Source of the DNA: Casp-actino8 sp964513215
Lineage (GTDB): Bacteria > Actinomycetota > Acidimicrobiia > Acidimicrobiales > Ilumatobacteraceae
NCBI GenBank assembly: GCA_964513215.1
Contig: CAZELU010000002.1
Span: 1 to 64,000, forward strand
DNA: 64,000 nt
Direction: 5' to 3'
Each line of letters opens with the position of its first letter. The first letter of the stretch is position 1. The notes below the pieces were generated by a model. The model did not search any database, was not told the origin of the DNA, and saw only the letters and a program-made list of their open reading frames with translations. The position numbers were made by a program, and so were the translations under genes. Positions 55,102 through 64,000 of this stretch are shown in pieces.

Positions 55102-55857
55102 GTGACCGTTGCCGAGTCCGATCAGGACCTCGCAACGCGGGTGGCGACCGAAGCCGGAGTCATGCTCAACGACTTGCGGCGCGAACTCGACGACGTCGGC
55201 ACGACGTACTGGGAGATGAAGGACGAGGGCGATGTCGCGGGCCATCGATTCCTGGTGGCCGCACTTCAGTCCGCGCGCCCCGACGACGTGATCTTGTCCG
55301 AGGAAGCAGCCGACAATCGTCGCCGCCTCTCGGCCGAACGGGTGTGGATCATCGATCCGATCGACGGCACGAGCGAGTTCGCCGATCCGCCGCGTTGGGA
55401 CTGGGCCGTTCACGTCGCCTTGTGGGAACGCGGGCACATCACTGCCGCCGCCGTGGCCATGCCCGCGATCGGTCGCACCTTCACCATGGGTCCGGCCGAA
55501 ACGGTGCCACCTCAGAAGAACGACAAGCCCGTTCTGGTCACCTCGCGTAATCGCAACACCTACTCAGCCGTGGCCATTGCTCACGGTCTCGACTGTCTCG
55601 TCGGTCGACTCGGTTCGGCTGGCGCCAAGACGATGGCGGTGGTGATGGGTGAAGCCGACATCTACGTGCACGACGGCGGCATGTATCAATGGGACACCGC
55701 GGCTCCCGCCGGAGTGGCGGCCGCAGCCGGACTACACGTGAGTCGCATCGATGGTTCCCCGCTCGTGTACAACGCACCCGATCTCTGGCTCCCCGACTTC
55801 CTCGTGTGTCGCACCGAACTCGCCGAGCCGTGCCTGCGCGCGTTGGGTGCGGTCTGA
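55102..55857 (+). CDS. CysQ-like 3'(2'),5'-bisphosphate nucleotidase / inositol monophosphatase family
   Basis: 251 residues. Metal-dependent phosphatase motifs: ILSEEAADN (Glu), IDPIDGTSEFA (DxIDGT with the second metal site) and YQWDTAAPAGVAAAAG (WDxAAxx). The DPIDGTSEF with F instead of the usual WN is typical of CysQ-type proteins, which hydrolyse PAP. GTG 55102 is 2 nt after the preceding stop. Confidence 0.86.
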   Translation: MTVAESDQDLATRVATEAGVMLNDLRRELDDVGTTYWEMKDEGDVAGHRFLVAALQSARPDDVILSEEAADNRRRLSAERVWIIDPIDGTSEFADPPRWDWAVHVALWERGHITAAAVAMPAIGRTFTMGPAETVPPQKNDKPVLVTSRNRNTYSAVAIAHGLDCLVGRLGSAGAKTMAVVMGEADIYVHDGGMYQWDTAAPAGVAAAAGLHVSRIDGSPLVYNAPDLWLPDFLVCRTELAEPCLRALGAV

Positions 55858-55882
55858 GCCGAACCGAGAGTCACCACTCGGG

Positions 55883-55898
55883 TAGTTTCACTTTCGTG
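55883..55898 (+). promoter_or_regulatory. Leaderless promoter of the His-rich membrane protein
   Basis: TAGTTT (55883-55888), 7 nt, GTG 55896. Confidence 0.6.
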
Positions 55899-57919
55899 CA
55901 CAAGCCATCCGGACATCTGTTGGCGGGTTTCGCAGCACTCGGAGCCGGCGCGCTGCACGCCAGTGCGGTCGGCCTCCACGCCGAGACCCCGCAACTCGCG
56001 CGCATCTTCGTCGTCATGGCTCTTCTGCAGCTCGGCGTGGGTGTGGCACTGGTTCTTCGCCCCCGGGCGACCTTCCTGGCCGCCGGCCTGATCGTCAACA
56101 CCCTCGCAGTGGGCGGCTGGCTCCTCACTCGTCTCGTCGGCATCTCGTGGATCGACGGTCTCGAAGTGCGTGAAGGACCACAGATCGCCGACACGCTCTG
56201 TGCCGGTCTGGGTGCTCTGTCGGCGGCCCTCGCGCTCGGCCTTCTCGTCGCCGGTTCGACGCCGCTCGCGAACCTGCGATCGCTCAACGCTGCTCTTCCG
56301 CTCGCCGCCGTCGGTTTCACCGTCGTGATCGGTATGTGGAACGGCGCCACTCATGTGCACGACCACGGAGGCGAGCATGCCTCAGGTGTCGATCACCATT
56401 CGGACTCGACCGCGACGGGAGACGGCCACGACCACTCGTCATCGGGTGTGGCTCTGGCGACCGGCGAGTCCGCCAGCGACGCCGTTGCGCACGACCACGC
56501 CACCAACTGGCCACGACCCTACGACCCGAGCGTCGGCATCGACATCAGCGGGGTCGAGGGTGTGTCAGCCGAGCAGGAGGCGCGGGCGCGCGAACTCATT
56601 CTCGCGACACAACGTGAGCTTCCCCGTTGGTCCGACTACGACGAAGCGGTGGCCCAGGGTTGGGTCTCGATCGGTGACGAGTCCACCGGGCACGAGCACC
56701 TCGTGAATCGTCGCTTGATCGTCGACGGTAAGTTCCTCGACCCCACCGCACCCGAGTCACTCGTGTACGAGGTCGAGGGATCGAACAAGACTCTCGTGTC
56801 GGCAATGTTCATGGCCGACATCGGGATGGCGATCGACGATCCGAAGCTCACCGACTTCGCCGGGCCTCTGATGCAGTGGCACGTGCACGACAACTTGTGC
56901 TTCCGTACGAACGCCGCTGGACGTTCGGTCGTGGCCGGAGTGCTCGATGCGCAGGGCAACTGCCCACCTGGTTCGACTCTCGGCGGCATCGGAATCGCGA
57001 TGGTGCACGTCTGGATCGCCCCTCATCCATGCGGTCCGTTCGCCGCACTCGAAGGTGAAGGCGCCGGTCGAGCGGCGGTCTCCGAAGAAGAACGTGTCGA
57101 CATGTGTGCTCACGATCACGGCGCCGAAAGTGGTTCTCTGTCGGTTGCCGCATCAGAAGCCGACACCGGAGCCGCACGTATCGACCTGTCAGGCATGCCG
57201 GGCGTGCTTCCCGACGAGCGTCGTCGCGCGGAAGATCTGCTCTATTCCACGCGGATGGTTCTTCCGAAGTTCGCCGACACGANNNNNNNNNNNNNNNNNN
57301 NNNNNNNNNNNNNNNNNNNNNNNNNNNNNNNNNNNNNNNNNNNNNNNNNNNNNNNNNNNNNNNNNNNNNNNNNNNNNNNNNNGCGGAAGATCTGCTCTAT
57401 TCCACGCGGATGGTTCTTCCGAAGTTCGCCGACACGACCACCGCCGAGGCAGCCGGCTTCACGACGATCGGCGACGGCGCCACGGGCTACGAGCACTACA
57501 TCAACTGGAAGTACATCAACGACGAGCACGAACTGAATCCGGAATTCCCCGAGAGCCTCGTGTATCAGATCGATCCGGCCACTCGTCAGAAGAAACTCGT
57601 ATCGGCCATGTACATGATGGGCGACGAGTACACCCTCGACAACGTTCCGAACGTGGGCGGACCACTCACCCAGTGGCACATCCACAACAACCTCTGTTTC
57701 AGCCGTGACCCGGCCGTCTTCGGGTCCACCCGCGTGGTGGGAGTGACGTCGCCGAACGGCGCGTGCCAATTCGGCGTCAAGCTGCGCGAGAACCCGATGA
57801 TCCACGTGTGGATCGTTCCGCACAAGTGCGGGCCCTTCGCCGCGCTCGAAGGCGTAGGCGCCGGACAGGTGCGCGCCGGCGAAGAGCAACTCTGCGATCA
57901 CGCGCACGCTGGCGCCTGA
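55896..57919 (+). CDS. His-rich membrane protein with duplicated HxH/HPxCGPF domain, interrupted by an assembly gap
   Basis: Start GTG 55896. Four or five N-terminal TM helices, then a His-rich linker (VHDHGGEHASGVDHHSD, GDGHDHSS, AHDHATNW) near residues 150-205. Two copies of a ~190-residue domain follow, each with SIGDxxTGxEH, WH(V/I)H(D/N)NLCF and HVWIxPHxCGPFAALEGxGAG. Repeat 2 is split by 100 N with 55-bp overlaps; collapsing them yields 622 residues in frame. The ordered His and Cys suggest metal binding, copper being the best guess. Similar single-domain proteins occur in actinobacteria; no function is established. Confidence 0.7.
57228..57282 (+). repeat. 55-bp direct repeat, left copy (assembly scar)
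   Basis: Identical to 57383-57437 across the third 100-N gap. Confidence 0.95.
57283..57382. other. Assembly gap (100 N)
   Basis: Third 100-N run flanked by identical 55-bp ends; see the gap at 3765-3864. Confidence 0.98.
57383..57437 (+). repeat. 55-bp direct repeat, right copy (assembly scar)
   Basis: Second copy of 57228-57282. Confidence 0.95.
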
Positions 57920-57940
57920 TCGACGAGACCGCCCGCCGCG

Positions 57941-59599
57941 TCAGGGCAATGACACCACCGTGACGGTTCCCGTGGTTCCGTCGACCGTGATGGTCGCACC
58001 GTCGGGAATCCGCTCAGTCGCATCGGTGACGCTCACGACGCACGGAATTCCGAGTTCACGACTCACGATGATCGCGTGACTCACGAGAGCACCGACGTTC
58101 ACCACGACGGCACCGGCCGGCACGAAGAGCGGCGTCCAAGCCGGATCGGTGAGGGGCGCGATGAGCACTTCACCCGGTTCGAGTGCGAGTGGATCGGCCG
58201 GATCGAGGATCACGCGAGCCTTGCCGGTGTACGTGCCGGGCGCGCCCGACATACCGGTGAGAACTTCGCCCGCCTTCACGACAGCAGCCCGCGACTCACC
58301 CTTGCGTGACCACTCCGACAACGGTGGCACCGACCGATGAACGATGAACGGCGGTTCGAGCTGGAACAGCTCGAGGTACTGACGCTCACGCTGGGCCAGA
58401 CGAGCACGGAATTCGTCGGGATCGTTGGCGAACGCATCGAGTTCGTCGTTCAGAAGCATGCAGATCTGCGAGGTGGTGTAACCGGTCCGCGCCGCCATGG
58501 CGAACGCCGCCATCCGTACCTCGTGCAGCACCTTGATGATGTTGGTCTTGGCCCGCTCACGCCCGGCGAGGAACACGTGAGCAGAGCGCAAAGCCATCTC
58601 GAACTGGCCGAGTACTTCGGGTTGATCGGCCAGCGCTTCGCGCACCTTCGCTTCGGCGGCTCGCCGAGTGGCCGCGTTTCGCTCGTTGCGAATCTCGGGG
58701 CTCTCCGAGTCGGGAGCGGCTCGCATCGCATCGATCAACGACGTCGCGAGAGACGGCTTGGTCTCCCACACATCGGACCGGATGTCCCACTCGTTGGGTC
58801 CACGACTACCGAACTCGTCGATGAACGCGGCGAAACCCGCCTTGTACTCGGCCGAATCGGCCGGCAGCCGCGACAACTTCCACATCGCGTTGCTCGGCGC
58901 GGCCGAGTCGACGTCACCGATCGACGTGATGAGCGTGAGCGCGAGACTCGGATCGCCCAAGGCGGCCGCGATCTGACCGAGTGCGCCCGGACCAATGGAT
59001 GTCCCGGCCGTGGTGTCGAGGTGGTGTTTGAACATGCGCCTCATGGCCGGGATGAACGAGCGCATTCGAGCGATCAGAGCCCGTTCGTCGAGTGACGACA
59101 GGTCGGGGCGCGAAGCCCGCGCCGCCTTCGACTCGGCCTGGTCGGCCATGAGGTGAGGTAGCGAGTCGGCGGTCATCACACCAACCATCCACTCACCGAG
59201 TTTGGCGGTGTTGGACGGACTGTCGTGCCACGGTTCGGCCACGTACGGCGGGACGTCGGGATGCGCCCCGAAATACACCGCATCGATCATCTCGGGTGAC
59301 AGACCCGGACCACGCACTCCGAAGAGTCGGGCCATCGAACCGTTGATGTAGAGGTACCCGCCGAACGAACCGACAACTTCGGGGTGCACCAGGTCGACCT
59401 CGTGTTCGTCACAGGTGCCGGCACCGACTTGCGAGTCGCGCCAACCGAGAACGACACCCGGTTCCCAACACACCGTCCATCCGAGCGGACTGCACGGGTC
59501 GGGCAGCACCTCACCGGCGTTGGCCCGCGTGTACACCGGGAACCGATCGCTCGTCTGCCAGTCGGTGATCCAACGGTCGCTGATCCGAGAATCGGTCAT
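57941..59599 (-). CDS. PEP-utilizing enzyme mobile-domain protein without ATP-grasp domain
   Basis: 552 residues from ATG 59599. The C-terminus carries the swivelling phosphohistidine domain of PEP synthase/PPDK/rifampin phosphotransferase: GALVSHAIIVSRELGIPCVVSV with the catalytic His in SHA. The ~420 residues before it (TDWQTSDRFPVYTRANAGEV, GSFGGYLYINGSM, PNEWDIRSDVWETK) resemble the middle region of rifampin phosphotransferase-like proteins, but no ATP-grasp module is visible. A partner ATP-binding subunit or a purely regulatory role is possible. An in-frame ATG at 59611 is an alternative start. Confidence 0.8.
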   Translation of the reverse strand: MTDSRISDRWITDWQTSDRFPVYTRANAGEVLPDPCSPLGWTVCWEPGVVLGWRDSQVGAGTCDEHEVDLVHPEVVGSFGGYLYINGSMARLFGVRGPGLSPEMIDAVYFGAHPDVPPYVAEPWHDSPSNTAKLGEWMVGVMTADSLPHLMADQAESKAARASRPDLSSLDERALIARMRSFIPAMRRMFKHHLDTTAGTSIGPGALGQIAAALGDPSLALTLITSIGDVDSAAPSNAMWKLSRLPADSAEYKAGFAAFIDEFGSRGPNEWDIRSDVWETKPSLATSLIDAMRAAPDSESPEIRNERNAATRRAAEAKVREALADQPEVLGQFEMALRSAHVFLAGRERAKTNIIKVLHEVRMAAFAMAARTGYTTSQICMLLNDELDAFANDPDEFRARLAQRERQYLELFQLEPPFIVHRSVPPLSEWSRKGESRAAVVKAGEVLTGMSGAPGTYTGKARVILDPADPLALEPGEVLIAPLTDPAWTPLFVPAGAVVVNVGALVSHAIIVSRELGIPCVVSVTDATERIPDGATITVDGTTGTVTVVSLP

Positions 59600-59691
59600 G
59601 TCATCCCCCATGTGCGGTGATCGTGTGCTGCGAGGGACAATAGTCACCCCACCTCGGCCGACTCCGAAGCGACATCGAAGACGGTCACGGG

Positions 59692-59706
59692 CAGACTCAC
59701 CTCGTG
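59692..59706 (+). promoter_or_regulatory. Putative leaderless promoter of the AarF gene
   Basis: CAGACT (59692-59697), 6 nt, GTG 59704. On the minus strand TATTGT (59642-59637) is a candidate -10 for the divergent gene. Confidence 0.45.
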
Positions 59707-61293
59707 ACGACGAACGATCGCGACTGGGCTGCCTTCACCGAATCGGCCCCCTGGACGATCGACCGCGACACCGTGACGTGGTTACCGCTGGCTCCCGAAC
59801 TGAGGGCCCGCGCCCGCGCCGAAGTTCCGCGTCTGACCACTCCCTCCAAGGTGCCTCCCGGATCGCGAGTCGTGACCGTTGCTCGTCATCTCGGTGGAGC
59901 CCTCGGCCCGTGGTACCTGCGCAAGAAGCGCAATCGATACGCCGATCCGTCCGAGAGTCGCGGAGATCTCTCGCTGCGACTGCGACGAGCGGTGGAGACC
60001 CTCGGTCCGACGTACATCAAACTCGGCCAGATCATCTCCTCGGGCGAAGGTCTCTTCCCCGCCGAACTCGTCACACAGTTCAAGATGTGCCGCGATCAGG
60101 TTCCAGCCGAGCCTTTCGACACGGTTCGCCTCACGGTCGAACAAGACCTCGGCGCCCGACTCGAAGACGTGTTCGAGTGGTTCGACACACGCGCTCTGGC
60201 CGCCGCCTCGATCGCTCAAGTTCATGCGGCTCGTCTGCGCACGGGCGAAGACGTGGTCGTGAAGGTGCAGCGACCGCGGGTGGCCGAACTCGTTCGCAAG
60301 GACCTCCGCGTCATGTCGTGGATCGCACCGCATCTGATCGGCCGCATCCCGATCGCTGCTCTGGCCAATCCCCCGGCCCTGGTCGAACTGTTCGCCGAAA
60401 CGATCGTCGAGGAGCTCGACTTCCGCCTCGAGGCCGCCAACATGCTCGATGTCGCGACGATGCTCAAGGAGCTCGGCCAGGACGGTTACGTGGTTCCGCG
60501 TCCGCATCCCTCACTCGTCACCCCGCGGGTGCTCGTGATGGAGCGAGTCTCGGGTTTCAACTTCGACGACGTGGCCGGCATGAAGAACGCGGGCATCGAC
60601 ACCGAGTCGGTGATTCGAACCGGCATGATCGCCTTCATGGAAGGCGCCATGATCCACGGCATCTTCCACGGTGACCTTCACGGCGGAAACCTGTTCGTGC
60701 TCGCCGATGGCCGAACCGCATTGCTCGACTTCGGCATCGTGGCTCGTTTGTCGCAGGAACGTCGACTCGCTTTCCTGCGATTGATGCTGTCGGCCACCAC
60801 CAACGACGTGAAGGGCCAGATCGCGGCCTTGCGGGATCTGGGCGCACTGCCGCGCGACACCGATCTCGATGCAGTCATTCGCGACCTACGTCTCGACCAG
60901 GCCCCGATCGATCCCACCACGTTGTCGGGCGAGCAGATGGTCGCCGAGGTTCAGCGCGTCGTGAAAGCCCTTCTCGGCTATGGCGCTCGCTTGCCCAAGG
61001 AACTCATGCTCTACGTGAAGAACATGGTGTTCGTCGACGGAGCGATCGCTCGGCTCGCGCCAGATCTCGACATCCTGGCCGAGATCGCCAACATCTCGAT
61101 GCTCTTCGCTGAACGCCACGGTGAACGCTTGGGCCGCGAACTCGGAATCGATCCGACCGCCGTCGAGTTCGACATGACCGGAGTGAAAGCACAGCTGGGC
61201 CTCGAGGCCGACGTCGATCAACTGACGTACAAGGATCTCCAAGCGCGACGCGATCTGATTCAGAAGCGCATGCGCGAGCACATCGGCCGCTGA
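59704..61293 (+). CDS. ABC1/AarF/UbiB atypical kinase
   Basis: 529 residues. The UbiB family KxGQ motif is YIKLGQIISSGEG; AAASIAQVHAARL (A-rich loop), VVVKVQRPRV (Lys), GDLHGGNLFVL and LLDFGIVARLS (DFG) are all present. Family members support quinone synthesis or lipid homeostasis. No C-terminal TM pair, unlike UbiB proper. GTG 59704. Confidence 0.92.
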   Translation: MTTNDRDWAAFTESAPWTIDRDTVTWLPLAPELRARARAEVPRLTTPSKVPPGSRVVTVARHLGGALGPWYLRKKRNRYADPSESRGDLSLRLRRAVETLGPTYIKLGQIISSGEGLFPAELVTQFKMCRDQVPAEPFDTVRLTVEQDLGARLEDVFEWFDTRALAAASIAQVHAARLRTGEDVVVKVQRPRVAELVRKDLRVMSWIAPHLIGRIPIAALANPPALVELFAETIVEELDFRLEAANMLDVATMLKELGQDGYVVPRPHPSLVTPRVLVMERVSGFNFDDVAGMKNAGIDTESVIRTGMIAFMEGAMIHGIFHGDLHGGNLFVLADGRTALLDFGIVARLSQERRLAFLRLMLSATTNDVKGQIAALRDLGALPRDTDLDAVIRDLRLDQAPIDPTTLSGEQMVAEVQRVVKALLGYGARLPKELMLYVKNMVFVDGAIARLAPDLDILAEIANISMLFAERHGERLGRELGIDPTAVEFDMTGVKAQLGLEADVDQLTYKDLQARRDLIQKRMREHIGR

Positions 61294-61311
61294 CTCGCTT
61301 CAGTCGACGAC

Positions 61312-61944
61312 TCAGTCCGGGAAGATCTCATCGAGCAAACGATGCGCGCGACGCTCGTGGCCGGCTTCGTCGTCACGAAGTGATTCCCACAAACCACGCC
61401 ACGCACTGTCGTCAACTCCGAACGCCTGCGCGAGTCGTTCGACGATGCCACTCGTGAATTCGACGTGTGGCTGAACACCCCACGCCCGGCCGACTCGGAA
61501 GGCGGCGTCAGCGTGCGGAAGCGCTGCGATCGCTTCTCCGGGCGCCGAGATCGCATCCTCGTGCCACACCGCCCAGCGACCGGCGAGGTTCGGATGTTCG
61601 GTTTTCACCTCGGTGTAGGCCCGGAAGGTGTCGCTCATGCGCCGTACCGAACCGCCTGCCGCACACGCGAGCGCTTGGGCCCCGAAACAAACACCGAGGA
61701 ACGGGCGATCGTGGGCGATCCACGACGCGACCACGTCGATTTCTTGGCGAGCCGCAGTCCCGCAGTGCCCCTCGGCCACCGATGTCGGAGACCCGAGCAC
61801 GATGAGGGCATCAGCGTCGGGAAGCTGGAGGGAGTCCTCGCGAAAGAGACGCGACACTCGCATGTTGCGAGCCTCGAGCCAGGTACCGATGTGGCCGAGT
61901 TCGGCCGCCACGTCACGATGCGAGAGAACGGCGAAGGTCGTCAC
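61312..61944 (-). CDS. Class I glutamine amidotransferase
   Basis: 210 residues. Triad: Cys in GVCFGAQALACAAGG, and His/Glu in WGVQPHVEFTSG. Resembles GMP-synthase-type GATase domains encoded alone (GuaA-like YfeJ group), which deamidate glutamine for an unknown acceptor. GAGG 5 nt before GTG 61944. Convergent with the AarF gene. Confidence 0.88.
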   Translation of the reverse strand: MTTFAVLSHRDVAAELGHIGTWLEARNMRVSRLFREDSLQLPDADALIVLGSPTSVAEGHCGTAARQEIDVVASWIAHDRPFLGVCFGAQALACAAGGSVRRMSDTFRAYTEVKTEHPNLAGRWAVWHEDAISAPGEAIAALPHADAAFRVGRAWGVQPHVEFTSGIVERLAQAFGVDDSAWRGLWESLRDDEAGHERRAHRLLDEIFPD

Positions 61945-61951
61945 CGATACC

Positions 61952-62818
61952 TCAGAGAGCGAACGACAAGCCGGTGGCCTGCTCGCTCAACGACCATAGG
62001 TCGCGCGCGAGTTGCGCGTCGCGCGCTCGACTCGATGGCTTCTCGACGACGGTGGAGCCGAAAGCCATGAATCGGGGTCCGAGGTATTCGCCACCCCGTA
62101 GGTCGCGATCGGCCGCGCCGCGAACCAGCGGATCGGAACCACTCTCCGATGATCGGAACGTGAGCCATCCCATCCGGCGCGTGAGCGAATTGATGAACGA
62201 CGAGCCGTCGCGGCCGAGCGCGGTCGATGCGATTCCGGGGTGAGCACCGATCGAAATCTGCGTACGACCCACCGCCTTCAGGCGACGGTCGAGCTCGAGG
62301 GCGAACAGCAGGTTGGCCAGTTTGCTCTGCGAATAGGCGTCCCAGCGGTTGTACTTCCGTCGTTCGAAGTGCGGATCGTCGAGATCGACGCGACCCTGAC
62401 GGTGAGCGATCGACGACACCGTGATCACGCGTCCGGCGTCGGCCAAGAGTGGAAGCAAGCGGGCCGTGAGCGCGAAGTGACCGAGATGATTGGTACCGAA
62501 CTGCCCTTCGAATCCGTCGGTGGTTCGGGTTTCGTCGAGGCCCATGACTCCGGCGTTGTTCACGAGCACGTCGATGCGCCGGCCACTCGCCGACAACTCG
62601 TCGGCAAATCGGGCAATCGACGCTTGGTCGGCCAGGTCGAGGCGCGCGACCGACACGCGCGACGAACCAAGTTGCTGTTGTGCGGCCGTGGCCTTGGCCT
62701 CATTACGACAGGCCATGAGCACTTCGGCTCCGCGTTCGGCGAGTTGCCGTGTGGCCTCCAGACCGATGCCACTGTTGGCGCCGGTGATCACGACGAAACG
62801 TCCGGATTGGTCGGTCAC
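61952..62818 (-). CDS. Short-chain dehydrogenase/reductase (retinol-dehydrogenase-like)
   Basis: 288 residues. Rossmann TGxxxGIG in VVITGANSGIGLEA, LVNNAGVMG, ITVSSIAHRQG and the catalytic YxxxK in AYSQSKLANLL. Closest layout: protochlorophyllide/retinol-dehydrogenase-like SDRs. GTG 62818 overlaps the hydrolase stop by GTGA. Confidence 0.9.
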   Translation of the reverse strand: MTDQSGRFVVITGANSGIGLEATRQLAERGAEVLMACRNEAKATAAQQQLGSSRVSVARLDLADQASIARFADELSASGRRIDVLVNNAGVMGLDETRTTDGFEGQFGTNHLGHFALTARLLPLLADAGRVITVSSIAHRQGRVDLDDPHFERRKYNRWDAYSQSKLANLLFALELDRRLKAVGRTQISIGAHPGIASTALGRDGSSFINSLTRRMGWLTFRSSESGSDPLVRGAADRDLRGGEYLGPRFMAFGSTVVEKPSSRARDAQLARDLWSLSEQATGLSFAL

Positions 62819-63576
62819 GATTCGATCTCCTTCCAGAACGCAGCCAGCGCGGCGGCAGCCGATTCGGGTGCTTCGATCATCCACCAGTGGCCGCGGTCGG
62901 CCAACTCGATCGTGATGGCGCCGAGACGGGCAGCCACGTCGCGAGCCATGTCCGGCGTGCCCGGGTACGGATCGGCTGTCGGCACGATCACCGCACCGCG
63001 TCCAGGTTTGCGATCGGCGAGTCGGGCTCCGAGTTCGCGCATCGCCGGTTGAGCGGCCGATCGATAGAGCGCGAGAATGCAGCGACCCATCGTGTTGTCG
63101 ACCCACGGTGCGACTTCATCGGCAATCGATTCGGTCATACCAAGCGCCGCGAACGCCGCCTTCTTGTCGTCGACGGGCAACGACACCAGTCCAGCCACCA
63201 TCTCCTCGCCCACACCGGCGGTCTGCCAACCCTGGGCCGCATCGTGCCATTGGTAATCAGGATGAACGAGACCACCACAATCCGCGGCCCAGGACACGAA
63301 CAGATCGGGGCGCACTGAAATCGCGCCGTACACGTGGCCGGCACCCCAGTCGTGTCCGACGATGTGAACCGGTCGCCCGATCGACTCGACTTCACTCACG
63401 AGCCACGCTCGGTAGTCGGACTGGGATGCACTCCAGCCGTCAGGGCAGGTCGCTCCGAAACCCGGGGGCGTCAAGCGAATCACATCGGCCACACCCAGTG
63501 CATCGAGAGCAGACACCAGAGGCGTCCAGATCGCCGACGTCTCTGGATTGCCGTGCACCAGAACGACCGTGTTCAT
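62815..63576 (-). CDS. Alpha/beta hydrolase, dehalogenase/epoxide-hydrolase-like
   Basis: 253 residues. LVHGNPETSAIWTPL is the HGxP oxyanion loop; HIVGHDWGAGHVYG has an Asp nucleophile (GHDWG), the mark of haloalkane dehalogenases and epoxide hydrolases; catalytic His in LADRGHWWMIEAP. AAGGA directly before ATG 63576 is the SD. Coupled by GTGA with the downstream SDR. Confidence 0.88.
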   Translation of the reverse strand: MNTVVLVHGNPETSAIWTPLVSALDALGVADVIRLTPPGFGATCPDGWSASQSDYRAWLVSEVESIGRPVHIVGHDWGAGHVYGAISVRPDLFVSWAADCGGLVHPDYQWHDAAQGWQTAGVGEEMVAGLVSLPVDDKKAAFAALGMTESIADEVAPWVDNTMGRCILALYRSAAQPAMRELGARLADRKPGRGAVIVPTADPYPGTPDMARDVAARLGAITIELADRGHWWMIEAPESAAAALAAFWKEIES

Positions 63577-63645
63577 TCCTTCACGTTGTCACGATCATCA
63601 CAGACGAGCCGAATCGGTTGCCTGAATCGCCCCGGGTGCGGTGGG

Positions 63646-63651
63646 TAATCT
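63646..63651 (+). promoter_or_regulatory. -10-like hexamer for the last gene
   Basis: TAATCT 9 nt before ATG 63661; predicts a leader of 2-3 nt. Confidence 0.45.
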
Positions 63652-63660
63652 GGCGAGACG

Positions 63661-64000
63661 ATGCTCGCCCCTCGTCATCGATCCGCCGTGATCGTCTCCA
63701 TCGTCGTGATCGCCGCGATCTGTCTCGCCATCGGTGTGGTGTCGTCGGGATCCGGCGGATCGTCGGCCAGTTCCGAGGCCACGACCGTCGACGCGTCCGC
63801 CAGCGCCGACACGGTCACGTCCGATCCGGTCGACACACTTCCGATCATCGGCCAACCCGGGGATTCCTCGGCCGTTCCCGGTTCGGATCCGAACCTCCCG
63901 GAGGCGGCCGCCGAGGACGTGGTCGGCGCCGACCCGGCCGCCACCGAAGAGTGCACCATCAAGGAACGTTCACTCGGTGGCGGATCGAGCGGACCCGATG
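63661..64000 (+). CDS. Secreted or membrane-anchored Ser/Thr-rich protein (3' end outside window)
   Basis: 113 codons visible. MLAPRHRSAVIVSIVVIAAICLAIGVV is an N-terminal membrane segment, followed by a Ser/Ala/Thr/Asp-rich stretch (SSASSEATTVDASASAD) and a single Cys in ATEECTIKER. Too short to name a family. Confidence 0.7.
   Translation, partial: MLAPRHRSAVIVSIVVIAAICLAIGVVSSGSGGSSASSEATTVDASASADTVTSDPVDTLPIIGQPGDSSAVPGSDPNLPEAAAEDVVGADPAATEECTIKERSLGGGSSGPD

Overview
The window looks like a chromosomal segment of a high-GC actinobacterium, probably of the class Acidimicrobiia (Ilumatobacter-like). Evidence: strong G/C bias at third codon positions; frequent GTG starts and GTGA start/stop overlaps; mycothiol-type PIG-L amidase, F420-type LLM oxidoreductase, fused 2-oxoglutarate decarboxylase (Kgd), GTP-dependent PEP carboxykinase and a SepIVA/DivIVA-like protein; an actinobacterial SOS box (GAAC-N4-GTTC) in front of recA; and many genes with TANNNT-like hexamers 6-7 nt before the start codon, the hallmark of leaderless transcription. 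The class is an inference from gene content. The sequence is a draft scaffold, probably a metagenome bin: three runs of exactly 100 N are each flanked by the same 55-bp sequence on both sides, an assembler scar rather than biology. Removing the Ns and one repeat copy (155 bp) restores the frame of all three affected genes.

Layout. 1-3.1 kb: recA (3' end cut), a DUF983 protein and a GSAM-type aminotransferase (all minus). 3.2-4.8 kb: tRNA-His, tRNA-Lys and two tandem flavodoxin-fold oxidoreductases. 4.8-9.8 kb: psuG, a TRAM-type RNA methyltransferase, rpe, a secreted membrane-anchored protein, a crotonase, a 36-aa membrane microprotein and a zinc-ribbon protein. 9.4-25.6 kb (minus): a long core block for translation, secretion, lipid and chromosome functions: rsmD, coaD, sepIVA-like, DUF177, rpmF, plsX, acpP, rnc, mutM, smc, ftsY, an I78-type lipoprotein, ffh, rpsP, khpA-like, rimM, trmD, rplS, DUF2469, yraN. 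25.6-33 kb: a zinc-ribbon protein coupled to a very large membrane protein that looks like two fused GT-C modules, then convergent recG and a FakA/YloV-type kinase. 33.1-35.8 kb: rpmB, a degenerate cold-shock-like protein, pckG and a small membrane protein. 35.8-41 kb: lipoprotein, histidine phosphatase, PIG-L amidase, CoA-transferase and alpha/beta hydrolase (minus), diverging from an F420-type oxidoreductase and a galactokinase-like GHMP kinase. 42-48 kb: bPH2-SHOCT membrane protein diverging from a UvrD2-like helicase, then a thioesterase, xthA, an NYN-S1-(Lys/Ala) protein and a HAD phosphatase. 48-53 kb: kgd, blue-copper lipoprotein, PuuD-type membrane domain. 53-58 kb: ettA, small membrane protein, cysQ-like phosphatase, and a large His-rich membrane protein with a duplicated HxH domain. 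58-64 kb: PEP-utilizing mobile-domain protein, AarF/UbiB kinase, glutamine amidotransferase, SDR, alpha/beta hydrolase and the start of a secreted Ser/Thr-rich protein.

No mobile elements, CRISPR arrays, rRNA genes or phage genes were seen, and no gene-free stretch reaches 300 bp. The most interesting points are the systematic leaderless architecture (including divergent promoters sharing -10 bases at 9.09 kb), convergent terminator hairpins that carry both stop codons, and several unusual domain architectures (double GT-C protein, NYN-S1-Lys/Ala protein, duplicated HxH membrane protein).
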